Assembly: GCF_029227915.1 (NCBI RefSeq)
Contig: NC_079884.1
Span: 24,800,001 to 24,864,000 of the forward strand
Reading direction: 5' to 3'
Length of the DNA stretch: 64,000 bases
DNA from: Hydractinia symbiolongicarpus
Taxonomy: Eukaryota; Cnidaria; Hydrozoa; Anthoathecata; Hydractiniidae
The translations under genes were made by a program, and so were the position numbers. The notes under the pieces were generated by a model. It was given only the letters and a program-made list of their open reading frames with translations, was not told the origin of the DNA and did no database searches. Positions 1 through 11,503 of the stretch are shown one piece after another; the stretch's first letter is position 1; every line of letters starts with the position of its first letter.

Positions 1-519
1 AAAATTGATAACGAAATTGTTACAATGTTTTCACGACATAATAATTCTTAAACCTATAAAGAAATCCTATAAGAAGAATATATACAGAAACAATATATTA
101 AATAAAATATGTCTGGTGCTCTTAAGATTAAAACAAAACAAAAAAATTGAACGTTGGAGGTAGGAAGGTACATGCTTTTCTTATACGTTATCCGGTGTAA
201 TGATTTTTTTAAATGATGATGTGTCTCATAATCCTTTATGAACTTTGTCTCTGAATGCGTCCTCCGTGATTTGCTGAAGTGCTTGAGTAAAAATCCTAAT
301 TCATCCGTGCATAAAAATATATATATCACTAAGGGTAAAAATTCTATTAATGTTTGGAAAGGATATAATTTTGGTTCTTTCTTAAACACCAGGAATTCCA
401 TCCAATTTTGCCGTCTAGAACCCAAACTGTGTGCTAACTTTCGTTAAAAGTTAAGATGATTTTGTAAGGAGAAAAACAGCTCTGTGATATCCTTTTCTCA
501 AAATTCTTGTTCTCTTGGA
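1..519. other. Intergenic, no gene recognised
   Basis: AT-rich sequence with two overlapping antisense open frames (54-425 minus, 238-447 plus). Neither resembles a known family or has convincing splice or start context, so neither is annotated. Confidence 0.4.
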
Positions 520-979
520 TACCGTAATGCTTCGGATAAACGCCCCCTTCTATTAAATGCCCCCTCTAATAGACGCTCTTCCCTCATGAGGGGCGTTTAT
601 TCGAGGCCATAGTAAAAGTATATGAAAAAATCAATAACTGTTATTGTTTTGCTCTTTTAATTAAAAGGCAATTTTAATGGTGCTAATATAACATAGAAAT
701 TTCATAAATACGACTAAACACAATCCCTCATATTTGATACATCGGTAAAATAAGGAAATTTTCTATAAACACCTTTTTCCTAAATCTTAGGTTTAAGGTT
801 GGAAATTTAGATATATTGTAAAGTTTATATTATAGGTATCCATAAAAACTGCAAAAGAGACGAAGTGTAAAAAATTTAATAAACGCCCCCTTCTTTGAAA
901 CGCCCCCTCGAATAGACGCCCCCTAAAATGTCAAAAAATTTAATAAACGCCCTGGGCGTTTATTCGAAGCATTACGGTA
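520..979. mobile_element. TA-flanked MITE with CCGTAATGCTTCG terminal inverted repeats
   Basis: The left end reads TA then CCGTAATGCTTCGGATAAA. The right end is its near-perfect reverse complement followed by TA. The 460-bp element has no transposase frame. Its interior carries repeated C-rich motifs of the form AAACGCCCCC, some inverted. The TA duplication fits the Tc1/mariner superfamily (inference). Related elements lie at 15437-15838 and 46945-47078. Confidence 0.7.
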
Positions 980-1236
980 AGTAACAAAAATTTTGTAACA
1001 GGATGAGGAGGGTGGATGGTCCTGGATTTGTTGCAAGTTAATTAGGAAAAAATAACGCATTCAAGTGTTATTTTTTGGATGGTTCCTTTCAGCTACAATT
1101 ACACTGATAAATTGAAGTTCGATGTAAACAAAAAGAAAGACCGCAAGGAACTACATTTTAAGTGTAAATTTGGCTTTAGGTCAAATATTAAGCAAAAAAA
1201 ATAAATAAATAAAATCAAGATAAAGTCGTAATCTCT
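980..1236. other. 3' flank of phytochelatin synthase gene A
   Basis: AT-rich sequence between the MITE and the minus-strand stop codon at 1237. It presumably carries the 3' UTR and polyadenylation site. No other feature is visible. Confidence 0.4.
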
Positions 1237-4011
1237 TTAATCAAAATAGTACTCCTGTTGGCAATATTGCTGTTCGTGGCCTACATGTTCCAGCGCTTTC
1301 CAGATCCAACGGATTTGTTGGTCTATCGACAAAACTAAACTACTTGGAAATTTTCCTATGTCTTCTGATATAAGCGATTGTAATAAACTTCGGAAAGTTT
1401 GCTTTGATTTGTCACTCTCTGTCCTGTACGGCCAGAGTAGTATAAGTGACGATATAAAAGATTCAATATTCCAGTTATTTTTTTCTTCTGTTTGAAGAAT
1501 ACCAGACGGTGGTTTGAAAACATTCACAATCCAAGTTGTTGTCGAGCGTATGTTATCTATATCAGTTTTAGAGAGTGTGCCCATGGCAGCTCGCACTAGA
1601 TTGTGAACATTCGTTGAAGCAAGCTTCTCTTCCGTAATGCTAGCATTAAAAGGAGTGTTTTCACGTTTCCTATTTTTCCCATGTATTTTAGTTTGGTTGC
1701 TAACTATGCGTGATATTTGTAAGATTTGTTGAATTGCATGAGAGATAAGGTCGATGTTTTTGATTTCATAAGCAACCGTGTCTAACCAAACATCCCAGCT
1801 TTTGTATATTTTCCGAAATATTTCAATTTCTTCATGTTTCGATTGATTCGTCGTACAAACCGTTAGAGTATAGTTATTTGAAAATTTTAGTATGACGGAT
1901 GGATTTAGTTCGTTTTTTTTCATCAGGTAGTAACCTCGCGACATGTCTAAGTTTAAGGGAAAAAATTAAAATATGCGTTTGATTAAACGAATTGATGATG
2001 AGAAGGTAGTCGTTTGACTAATCCTGCTAAATATAGTTAAAAATTTTTTGAAGTAAAATTTTGTTAGTTCTGAAAGTTAACTTGTTATTTAGTTACTATA
2101 TGCTAGCTCGTTATGAAATTTATATGCCTACACCTTTGAATAATCAACTTTTTAAACGACTTTTCAGCGTATTTTTCTTCAATCAGTTTAAGTAACGTGG
2201 CTTACTTAAAGGATGGGAAATGCATGCCACGTTGCCGGCAGACGAGCGTATTCATCATTACTCGAATTGCCCATTAGACATTAAACATTCTGAAGGGCTT
2301 ATGTAAAGCGAAATCAAAATTGCTGCTAATAACTTCATGTATTAAAGAACATTTACCTTCTGTGTATCCACTTAATGATGTTTCAATCTCAGCTATTGAT
2401 CTGTAACATACTTCCAGTGACACCCAATGAGGAGGGTGTTTGAATCGAGCTGTGTCAAGAATCAATACCATGTCTTCTTTTTCGTCGTATCCACCAATAG
2501 GAGTGAAGTGTCCAGTACCAGTTTGATTCAAGACTCCTCTTGCGTAATTTACAATTAAAACAGTGTCGTCTGAAGTGCATGACCGTTTAACATCATTTCT
2601 ACGAATACAAATTAGCATTTAAAATACTGTTGAAACCCCACAACAAGCCCTCTTTTTTCTAATTATTCAATCCAGTAAAAAGTCCTCCCCAAGTATAACC
2701 CTATGGGTTTGCTTATCACGCAAAAATTTCGCTAGTTGTTGAATAAAGATATGTGACGAGTACCTAAAAAAAGTTCTTTTTACTCTTAATACTTTGAATT
2801 TTCACGCACTTCTGTTAAAGTTCCTAAGTTTATTCCCTATAAGCGAAGAGAAAACTAATAATTTTAGACAAAGGAAATTAATTTTTACATCCCTATATTC
2901 GCAGGGTGACAATTCGTATTAATTCGCGAAATTAGATTTCGCGAATTTCGCAAAAAAGAGTTTGATGACATTGTGTTTCTTAATTTATATCATTTTTCCA
3001 GGACTTTTATGTTGGACTTTTATGTAGGTATGTCAACTGTATAATTATGTTTTCGAGAAAATGTTTGACGCGTTATTTCTGCATTAAATTTCGCGCAGTG
3101 ACGATTTCTTTTTTGCGTAAAAGCGTAAAAATTAGTACGTGTAAGGAACTAGTCCAGCCATACCTTAAAGTTTAAAAAATTAAATATTAAAGACGCTTAT
3201 TTAATATAATGCGTTATCATGGTATTTAAACTACCTCTACAAACCTGAAGTCGATGATAGAAGTCTTCGGTGAAACACGAACTGCTTCGACAGATAACTT
3301 GTTACATCTTGCAATGCAAGCCAAATCATCAAAACTACATCCTGAACTTTTCATTGTCTCCAAACTAACACAACTATTTAGCATGTATTCATCGTACCAT
3401 CTCCATGGATACTTCCACATGCGTCTAGGATCAACTTTTAAAGAGTTTAAGACCATAGCAAGCGTTCCAGCAGCACAGTAATTCGGTTCGCATTGTGTAT
3501 GAAAATGTTGTGATAAAACAAAGTAAATGTTCATAAAGTTGCCCAACATTGCGCGTTTAAAAATTTCCTTTCCCGCTTTTGTATCAAAACCTGTGCAAAG
3601 GTCTGGGTCGAGTTCTCTTTTGTAGATGATTGGGTGGTTTTCTGGAATGTTTGTCCAATCTCCTTCTTCACTTTCTCTTTGTTGTTTTTCTATTGTTTTA
3701 TTTTCCTTGACGTTTGTATAACTCTCTTGAATCGTTTCTTTTTCCACTTGTACGAGACCTTTTTTGGACCCCTCTTCTTTTGCAACCCTCTTATGGAACG
3801 ATTCTTTGTTCTTTGTGTCGTGTGTTATTTCTTTATAATTTACTTCGGTGATCCGATGTAAAAAGGCTTCCTCGAACAAGGAATCGGCGCTTTCAAATAT
3901 AGATTTTAATCCCAAATGGCACGAAAATGAGCCGAAGTCAATCTCACCCAGAAGTTTAGTGGGCTCATCAGAAAGATCCAGAATGTACGACTGGACTAAA
4001 TAAGCTGCCAT
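1237..4011 (-). CDS. Phytochelatin synthase (glutathione gamma-glutamylcysteinyltransferase), gene A
   Basis: Makes phytochelatins from glutathione by a papain-like transpeptidase reaction, normally in the cytosol and activated by Cd, Zn or other metals (family knowledge). Exons in minus order: 4011-3245, 2598-2357, 1946-1237, all GT-AG and in frame, giving 572 residues. The first in-frame ATG is at 4011. The exon may extend to an acceptor just before 4029, so an upstream exon is possible. Catalytic residues by my count are Cys179 (in EPNYC), His286 (in GTGHFTPIGGY) and Asp304 (in LILDTARF). Their spacing of 107 and 18 matches plant PCS. Exon 3 encodes the phytochelatin C-terminal domain and ends GHEQQYCQQEYYFD. 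The first ~120 residues are a charged, low-complexity extension not shared with gene B. A tandem paralog lies 5 kb upstream. The family assignment is secure; the start is less so. Confidence 0.92.
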
Positions 4012-4029
4012 ATTGATATATCCAAACAC

Positions 4030-6758
4030 CTATGAGATATTTTTGAGTTAATTTATATGTAAAGTTGGTCAATTCCAATAGCTCTCAACCTTTTACATTG
4101 TAGTTTTTTATCAACATAATAATACGAAGATTGTGTCTGTTAAAAATCCGCAGGAATCATTAAAAAATATGTCCCACTTGCTTTTTCGGCTAATATTATT
4201 TCGTGCATTCCTAACACGAAATCGGTCCGTGCGAAATACACACAATGGGGAGACGTGTCCGTAGCAAGACACAAACAGACAGAATGCGGATTCACACAGA
4301 GAGACGCTTTTATGAGTATAACATACGTCTTCTAAAAAACTAATTTAAATTTAATAAACAAACTTAAAAGAAGTTAATTGCTAATTAAAAACCAATGAGC
4401 GCGTCATAGTGTTTTGCGAAAATTTATTCAATGAATTTTGCCAAATTTTTGGGCACCAACAAATATTAGTTGCCGAAAAACTTGTGCAGTTCTGTATGTC
4501 TTTAGAAAGGCAGAAAATTTTATGTCGCTTAATATAATTTTTTTCGAAGGAAGCGGATTTTGAAAAATTTACCAGAAATTTAATCTTTCTTGTTGTAAAT
4601 CCATTGTGTATGATACACACCAAAACAAGAACAGTATTTGCTAATGAACTAACAAAATCGTCTAATGTCTTTATTGTTGGTTGTAACTTAAATTTCCTGT
4701 TTTTATCATTTCGTACCCGAAAATGCAGAAAATCGTTTTGTGGTTTTATCACTGGGATTACGATAATACCTTTTGTCAAATACATCACATCTTAAAGTAA
4801 TTTTATAATGGACACGTGATAGTGTCCACGTTTTGATAAGTATTGTTTCGTACAGTTGGCTTATAATGTTTCCTGGCCAATATTATTATTAAGTCGGATT
4901 TTAACCCCCAGTAGCAGCAGTGAAATTTACAAGTGCAACAAACGGCACGACTGATAAAAATATGTTCAAACAAAGTGGACCCTCGTGCTATTGCGGCGGA
5001 GATTCACGGTAAAAATTTATCTTCTTAAAACGAGTAACCATTAAAATTGGTTAAAAAATCAATTGAGACAAAAAATGATATTAGGTGTATATATTGTGCT
5101 TGATTGTAGAGCAACTTCCAAAAAGCTTGTTGAATCTGGAAAGGGAGAAATTTAAAATACATTGAGCCTTAACCAGCGTTTCCACGATTCGACCAGTTAG
5201 AACAACTTGCAGTCAAAACATGTGCTTGTCAACAGCCCCCCCTCCTTCAAGCGTTGTTTTAGAATTCACTGACGTGCTCATATTCACAGAAGAATAATTA
5301 ACACAGAATGACCTGGGGATGATTGATACAACGAATGAAATATGACAATTGTTCGCTGAGAGAGTTCTCAAATACAGTAACAATACAGTTCTACACAGCT
5401 AATCGCTAAACGTCTTTCGCAAAATTAGAATTTTGCAATTTTTTAGATTTCAAGAATATTTAATTTCGTGAATGGATATAGTTTCAATATATTTTTGGAG
5501 ATTATATTTTCACGAGTGGCCACTTACTAGGATTTGAAGAAGCGCATTGACAAGTAGAAGACCGAAAAGTCTTTAAGGTTCTCCCAGTCCTCTACTAGGT
5601 AACGGCGGTACTTCGGACTAGGTAACGATAGTAATTTACAAAAGATTCGCCACGGTAGTAGAAATTACAACTTGACCTGACTATATTCGACTCACTAAAG
5701 GTTGTCAACTTGACTCGCGAAAGGTCGTCATTTACTTCTCGTAAGTCTTACTCACAATTTTCGCTCGCTAAGAAGAGTAAATCTGACTCACGAAAGGTAG
5801 TAATAAATACTCATTAAATGTAGTCCCGATAAACACTGTAAAAAGACTACCTTTCGATATTTAATTTTACTACCTTGTATCTCTCCGTTGTTTAATAACG
5901 CTATAGCTTAAAAAAGGCTACAATGAGGCTCAAAGTATGACTTTGTATTAGAACGATTTGTACACTGAGTTAATTGCTGCAGGTGTTCTAGGGTGTTTTC
6001 TAAATGTTCACAAGAAAATATGTTTTGTTTTTCTATCTTGTTTAATAGGTATTACTATACATTATTTACGTTCTTTTCAGTTTTGGTTCTAATTTGATTC
6101 TTATCCCAGGACATATGTTTGCATCTTCATCAGGGATTTTAAGTCCATCCCTTGCATCACGAATTACCCTTTTACCCATAACACCTACCCTAAATACTGC
6201 AAAAATAAGGTTTTAAAAATCAATAAAATACTTTTGATAATATCAGTCGTTAAATGCGTTTTAATTATGTGAGTTTTTACGGCCAATTAAATTAGTCACT
6301 TGACCACCAGGGTCTTGTTCGCGTTGTCCAAATATTAAAAACCTAACGGATCCTGGGGACGAGGTTGTATGCGGAGTCAATTTATTACTCAAAACGGAGT
6401 TAATGTTGGTTTAGTTATTGCCATTATAATTGGTATTTCAACAAATTATAATATTTTTGCAGAAGAATTGTAAAATCATAAGCGCTTGACTTGCGAATCT
6501 TTTCAACGGGCATTTTGCGTTTCAGTAAAAATTGCCAAATGAGAACTCGAGCCTTCGCCATCAAATATTCACAATTTTCTCAATGACAGCTCCAACCGTT
6601 AGAATTTATTAAATTATTGATTTATGTTATATTGTTCAAAAGTATAGATAGTTTAATGTGTAAATTATTTCCAATGAATCGTTCGCATATACTGTTAGTC
6701 CGCTTTAACCCGCCTATATTTAAAACCTTAACATTTATACCTCGATGCTTACAGATAT
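4030..6758. other. Intergenic, probable 5' flank of gene A, with degenerate repeats
   Basis: No supported gene. A 135-codon minus-strand frame (4381-4788) has no recognisable family and is probably chance. Around 5400-5520 there are TTCGCG-type motifs like those of the 13.2-13.9 kb element. At 5560-5830 there is a degenerate repeated region in which a motif near GACTCACGAAAGGT recurs (5689, 5712, 5785). Confidence 0.4.
5689..5806 (+). repeat. Degenerate repeats of a GACTCRCKAAAGGT-like motif
   Basis: Three copies of GACTC(A/G)C(G/T)AAAGGT begin at 5689, 5712 and 5785. Similar but weaker segments lie between and before them. This looks like an old, decayed tandem repeat. No function is evident. 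Confidence 0.45.
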
Positions 6759-7521
6759 TTAACCCTATTCGGTCCGGGGTTTTTCGAACATACTATGACC
6801 GGGGGGGGCGGATTCCGCCCCCCCCCCTCAATAACTTTTCATAGGGTTGTTCAAATTGAATCAAACTTGGCACACTTATATTACGTCATAAAAGGAACAA
6901 AATGGCGCCAATAAACTTTTGCTTGCGTCAGCACATTTTCTGTGACGTCATCAGAAGCTTGAAAATTGTTAAAAATGCCACTATCTGCTTGAAATATAAT
7001 TACTTTTGTTCTAGAGCGAATTTTTACATTCTGTTTGAAGTTTCTGAAAGCTAAATAAAAGTTATTTAACATATCTTCCGGTTTTTACATGGATCGGATA
7101 AAAAATTGCCAAAAATTGCCCGAAAATCCGTTTTTTTCCGATTTTCGGGTAAAATCCGACAAAATCGGGAAATCGGATTAGTCACGTGTTCAAATTATTC
7201 CAATTGATTCTTCTTGATAAAACAAAGTTGTGTTGCAAGTTTCAAGTTCTAAGGATAATCCTAACAGGAGTTTTTGTATTTTCCCCATTATAAGGATTTC
7301 ATAGAGATTTTTAGGGGTAGTTTCGAGTAATGGCCAATATCAAAGCCTCTGAAAGGTATGGAACCTAAAAAATTAGCATGCAGGTGTCTAATAGATAAAT
7401 GTTGAAACTTAGTAAGTATCATAGCCATATAACAAAGCAATCAGGAGTTATTAAAAAAAAACCGTCAGGGGGGGGGGGGGCGGAATCCGCCCCCCCCCCC
7501 CCCCGGACCGAATAGGGTTAA
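6759..7521. mobile_element. piggyBac-like MITE (TTAA target duplication), copy 1
   Basis: TTAA at both edges encloses inverted termini CCCTATTCGGTCCGG and CCGGACCGAATAGGG. The element is about 760 bp with no transposase frame. Each end has a G or C homopolymer tract and a GGCGGATTCCGCC palindrome. The interior has an inverted segment built around AAAATCCG and CGGATTTT words. TTAA duplication and CCC-starting termini are the piggyBac signature. Two more copies sit at mirror positions in the inverted repeat. Confidence 0.75.
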
Positions 7522-9107
7522 ACAGAATTGGAAAAGTAGCTGATTCCGAAATTTGAGTCCAAAACCTTATAAACTGTTCATAAGCATTGCTCATCAGAAA
7601 TAACAAATAGATGTTATAATAATAGACCTCAGAAAACAACCTCTTCTCCGGAGGTGTCTTTTGGGTGTGGTGGCCGGGTGAAGAAACGTGCTAATTGCCA
7701 AGTAAACGCTAGTTTTAATATCAGAAAACAAACTCAGTGGACGAGAATGCGCCAGAAACGTTAATAACCTTCATTTTTTGCTATTTGCGCCCTGAGAATA
7801 GTCCCCTTAAAGCAAGTAAGACACCGCTTTGCACAGCAAGGTTGACATTTTTGCTTTTTCACGATAACATCAAAAACGTCGCTGTTCGCAGCTATATTTT
7901 TAATTCCAAGCTGGAAGTTGGAAGTTTAAATTGACGTTACTATACGCATCTACACGGATCAATATCTGTGAATATCTTGAAGAATATATAAACAAACTTA
8001 CCTTTACGTTTCTCGCTTCTTTCCCGACAAAATTCGGTTAATACATATTCAGACCTCGGTAATATAAGGTATAATAAAATCTTCTTCTCAGCTGTTCTGC
8101 TTTATTTACCAAAAAAATCATTCAAAGAATATCGCTATCGATTTCAGGCTGCGCCATTTCCTAAAGATGCTTTTTCTAAAACTAAATGAGCATTGCATAT
8201 TTCACTGCTAGCTACAAATGCTAACTCCTTCCCAAGCCTTCTCAATGCTTGTTTTGTAAGATATCGAATGGAAAAGGAAAAGAGGCTGGGTCAAAGTTTG
8301 ATTAATTAAAACATATAACAGGCATGAATGAAAGCCTTTATTAATTTATTATTGTGCCGTTCTGTTTAATATTAATTTAAAAAAACATAATACAAGAGTA
8401 TTAATGATTAATTTTTATTTATAGGTAACGGTATTTCATTATTCTAGTGCACGTTCACGTGCACTAGAATAATGAAATATGACTATAATTTTTCGCACCT
8501 TTTGATAGATTAAAAGTTGTAGGATTTTTATAGAAAGTGCGTCGAGTATATTGGAGTTGTGGAAATCAATGGAAAAAAATTCGGGATTTGTTATTGCGAA
8601 TTGGATGACCAGCAATTTATTTGGGGGATTTAATTTTGACAATCTCACATCAAGCATCATTTAGCGGAGATCTTAAGACTTCCTGGATAAATAAATAAAT
8701 AAATTTTGAAACCAAGCGTTTTTATCATCCCAATTTAAATGATAATGTTTTTAAATATAAAGCTAGAGCAGGTTTCAAGCAATTGCTAAAAGTCTCATTA
8801 GGGGCTTAAATGCCTATGAAATCAAAATCAACATTTTAATTTCTGTCGAAATCTGAACTATCCAGCTGCGTTGCACCATGCCTGTTATTTTTCCGCCAAA
8901 AAAGGAACATTTTTCAGCTAAATTTAAGAGAAAAGAAGGAAAAATACTCGATTGTATCCTGTTACAATTACGCGAGATCCTTGTAAAGGTCTAGGATACG
9001 ATGGAAAAACTTTTTTAAAACTAATAATTTACTTTACCGGGGTCTAATTAAATGACGTCATACAATAACATACTAAAAAATTCCGAATGATGATTGAATA
9101 TTTTTTC
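7522..9107. other. Intergenic between MITE and phytochelatin synthase gene B
   Basis: No gene supported. It contains the short perfect hairpin at 8432-8479 and AT-rich sequence. The last part is the 3' flank of gene B. Confidence 0.4.
8432..8479. repeat. Perfect 23-bp hairpin palindrome
   Basis: Two 23-base arms separated by only 2 bases (TC) are exact reverse complements. The inner part reads CTAGTGCACGT TC ACGTGCACTAG. Such a long near-gapless palindrome could extrude as a cruciform or be a fold-back remnant of a transposon. No flanking duplication was recognised. Confidence 0.8.
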
Positions 9108-11503
9108 TCAATCAAAATAATGTTCTTCCTTGCAGTGCAATTTTTCGTGTCCAATATGTGATAGAGTTTTCATCATGAAACGAATTTGTTGATCGAAGCA
9201 GAGCACCAAACTTCGTGGAAATTGATTCAGATCGTCTGCTACAAGAGCTTGCAGCTCTGCTCGATAGGTTTGACTCGACTGATCATCAGCTTTCGCTCTA
9301 TATGGCCAGAACAAAAGAAAACACGTTAGGATTTCTTCTAATGAAGGAATAGCATTATGTTTCTTCTTCTGCATCTGGAGATGAAGTAAAGTCACATTAA
9401 GATTGCAGTGTCCAGCGTTATCATTTGACTTAAACTTCTCCATCAGCCATTTAACTAGTGACGTAATTTTATTTACGTCATCTTGTGAAAATTCATATAT
9501 GACATCTTTGAGCAATCTGTTAAGATTTACGAATGATAGTGGCAACTCTAAATCGTGAAAGGAATCTGATTGGGACTTTATTTTATTGTTGGTGATAGTC
9601 CTGGATGTATTCAGTATGTGTGTAAGTACGTCACGTATGATATCACTGTCAGCGTTTACCTTTGTATCTAACCAGTTGTCCCAACTTCTAAAAACATGGA
9701 CAAATTTGTCAATCTCAATTTGTTTACGTTGATTCATTGGTTCCAATGTCAATGTGTATTCATTTGGAAATTTTAATGTGATTGAAGGATTCCACTCGTT
9801 TTTCTTCACAACGTAGTAACCTCTCGGCATTTCTAAATAAATTTAAATTTGATGAAATACGTATCAGTGGACTGTGTGCGACAGAGAATGAATGCAGGTA
9901 AAATTATATTTTTGCACTGGACACATCATTTCACGCGGCACATCATTTCACCCTTAATTGATCGCTATAAGATTTAAGCTGTATTACTAACAACTTTGTA
10001 AAAAACTTGTTGACAGCATCCGTTTTTTCCGCAACTTATGATAAAACAATTGTATCACATAAAAAGTAAGTAAGCACGACTTTCAACCTCGTCCCCTGGG
10101 CATCTCGTATCCTTTTAGACATCGCGACGGCGATACGAACCTCCCCGTCCCGGTTATAGAAAAGAGACAAGAGGCGCTATGAACGAGTTTGCAGGATTAA
10201 CTAAAATTTCAAACAAGGTTAGAGAAAACCTAAAGACCTATTGCCTGTCTCTTAAGTGTCAATGTTTTGTCATTCTCATTATGTGTGTGTGTTTCATGGT
10301 CCCTACTTAACCAGTGTTATTATGGATAATTTCCTATTGTTGTTGTTGTTGTTGTTGTTGTTTCTTTTTTTCTCAAAAAGAATAGATAGAACTTGCAGAA
10401 CGTAGCGATGTTTCTCCTGTTTTATTTTTTATATTACATGTGTAGCCCTAATCTTACCTTCAGTATACCCATTTATTGCTCTCGCCAACTTGCGAGTTCC
10501 TTCGAACAACAGCTCAAGTGACACCCAATGAGGAGGGTGTTTAAATCGAGCTGTGTCGAGAATCAATACCATGTCTTCTTTCTCGTCGTATCCACCAATA
10601 GGAGTGAAGTGTCCGGTACCATATTGATTAAATATCTTCCTCGCGTAATTTAAAATGATGACTGTGTCATTTGAACTGCACACTCGCTTAACGTCATTCC
10701 TAAATACAACAGCTATTATTAATGAGATAATAAAAAAGAATGTTTAAGTAAAAAGCTTAGGTTTACAATACCTAAAGGTGATGATTGAAGACAGTGCTGA
10801 GACTCTAACCGCTTCGACAGATAACTTGTTACATCTTGCAATACAAGCCAAATCATCGAAACTACATCCTGAACTTTTCATTGTTTCCAAACTAACACAA
10901 CTATTGAGCATGTATTCATCGTACCATCTCCATGGATATTTCCACATGCGTCTAGGATCAACTTTTAAAGTATTTAAGACCATAGCTAGCGATGTAGAAC
11001 CACAATAATTTACTTCACTTTGTGTTTGAAAATGTTGTGATAAAGGGAAATATATATTCATGTATTCTGTTCGTATAGCACGTTTGAAAATTTCCCGCCC
11101 TTTTTCTGAGCAGAATGGTATGCATAGGTTTACATCTAACGCTTTCATATATATGATTGGATGTTCTTCTGGTACATTTGACCAATCGGATTGTATTGTT
11201 TTTTCATCTTTTGCCGTGACCCCTCCTTTGTAACTGCTTTCTATATCGAAAGATAACGCATTTGATTTGTCTTTATGTTTTGTCTGTTCAAAATAAGGCT
11301 TATTTGTTATCATAGACCTGTCGACCTCATCTTTAACATCTAAAACCTTCGCTCCTGATATCAATCGCGTGGCTATACTTGCGACAGACGTTGGAGGAGT
11401 AGAGACATCATTATTCCGTCCTTTACAATTATTTGCGAAAATCTTCAAGTCATTCTGGTATTTAGCGACATTCTTTTTCGATAAGATTCTCAAGTTGTGA
11501 AAT
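9108..11503 (-). CDS. Phytochelatin synthase, gene B (5' end incomplete)
   Basis: Same enzyme family as gene A. Exons in minus order: 11503-10772, 10699-10458, 9832-9108. All junctions are GT-AG and in frame, and the middle exon is 242 bases in both genes. The first listed exon follows a good acceptor (TTTTATAG) with a partial codon, so an upstream exon is expected but was not found. The first in-frame ATG inside it is at 11313, still before the catalytic domain. Counting from the codon at 11493, the catalytic residues are Cys164 (VNYCGSTSLAMVLN), His271 and Asp289, with spacing identical to gene A. The C-terminal domain ends GHEKLHCKEEHYFD, like gene A, but most of that domain has diverged. 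The core is nearly identical to gene A, which suggests recent gene conversion. Confidence 0.88.
10337..10363 (+). repeat. (TTG)n microsatellite
   Basis: About nine TTG units in the last intron of phytochelatin synthase gene B. Confidence 0.85.

Noticed and set aside
3254-3481. Plus-strand frame shared with 10778-11008
   Set aside because: Antisense shadow of the conserved phytochelatin synthase core; similarity is explained by the coding strand.
4381-4788. 135-codon minus-strand frame upstream of phytochelatin synthase gene A
   Set aside because: No known domain, unlike an exon in base use, and no supporting splice sites.
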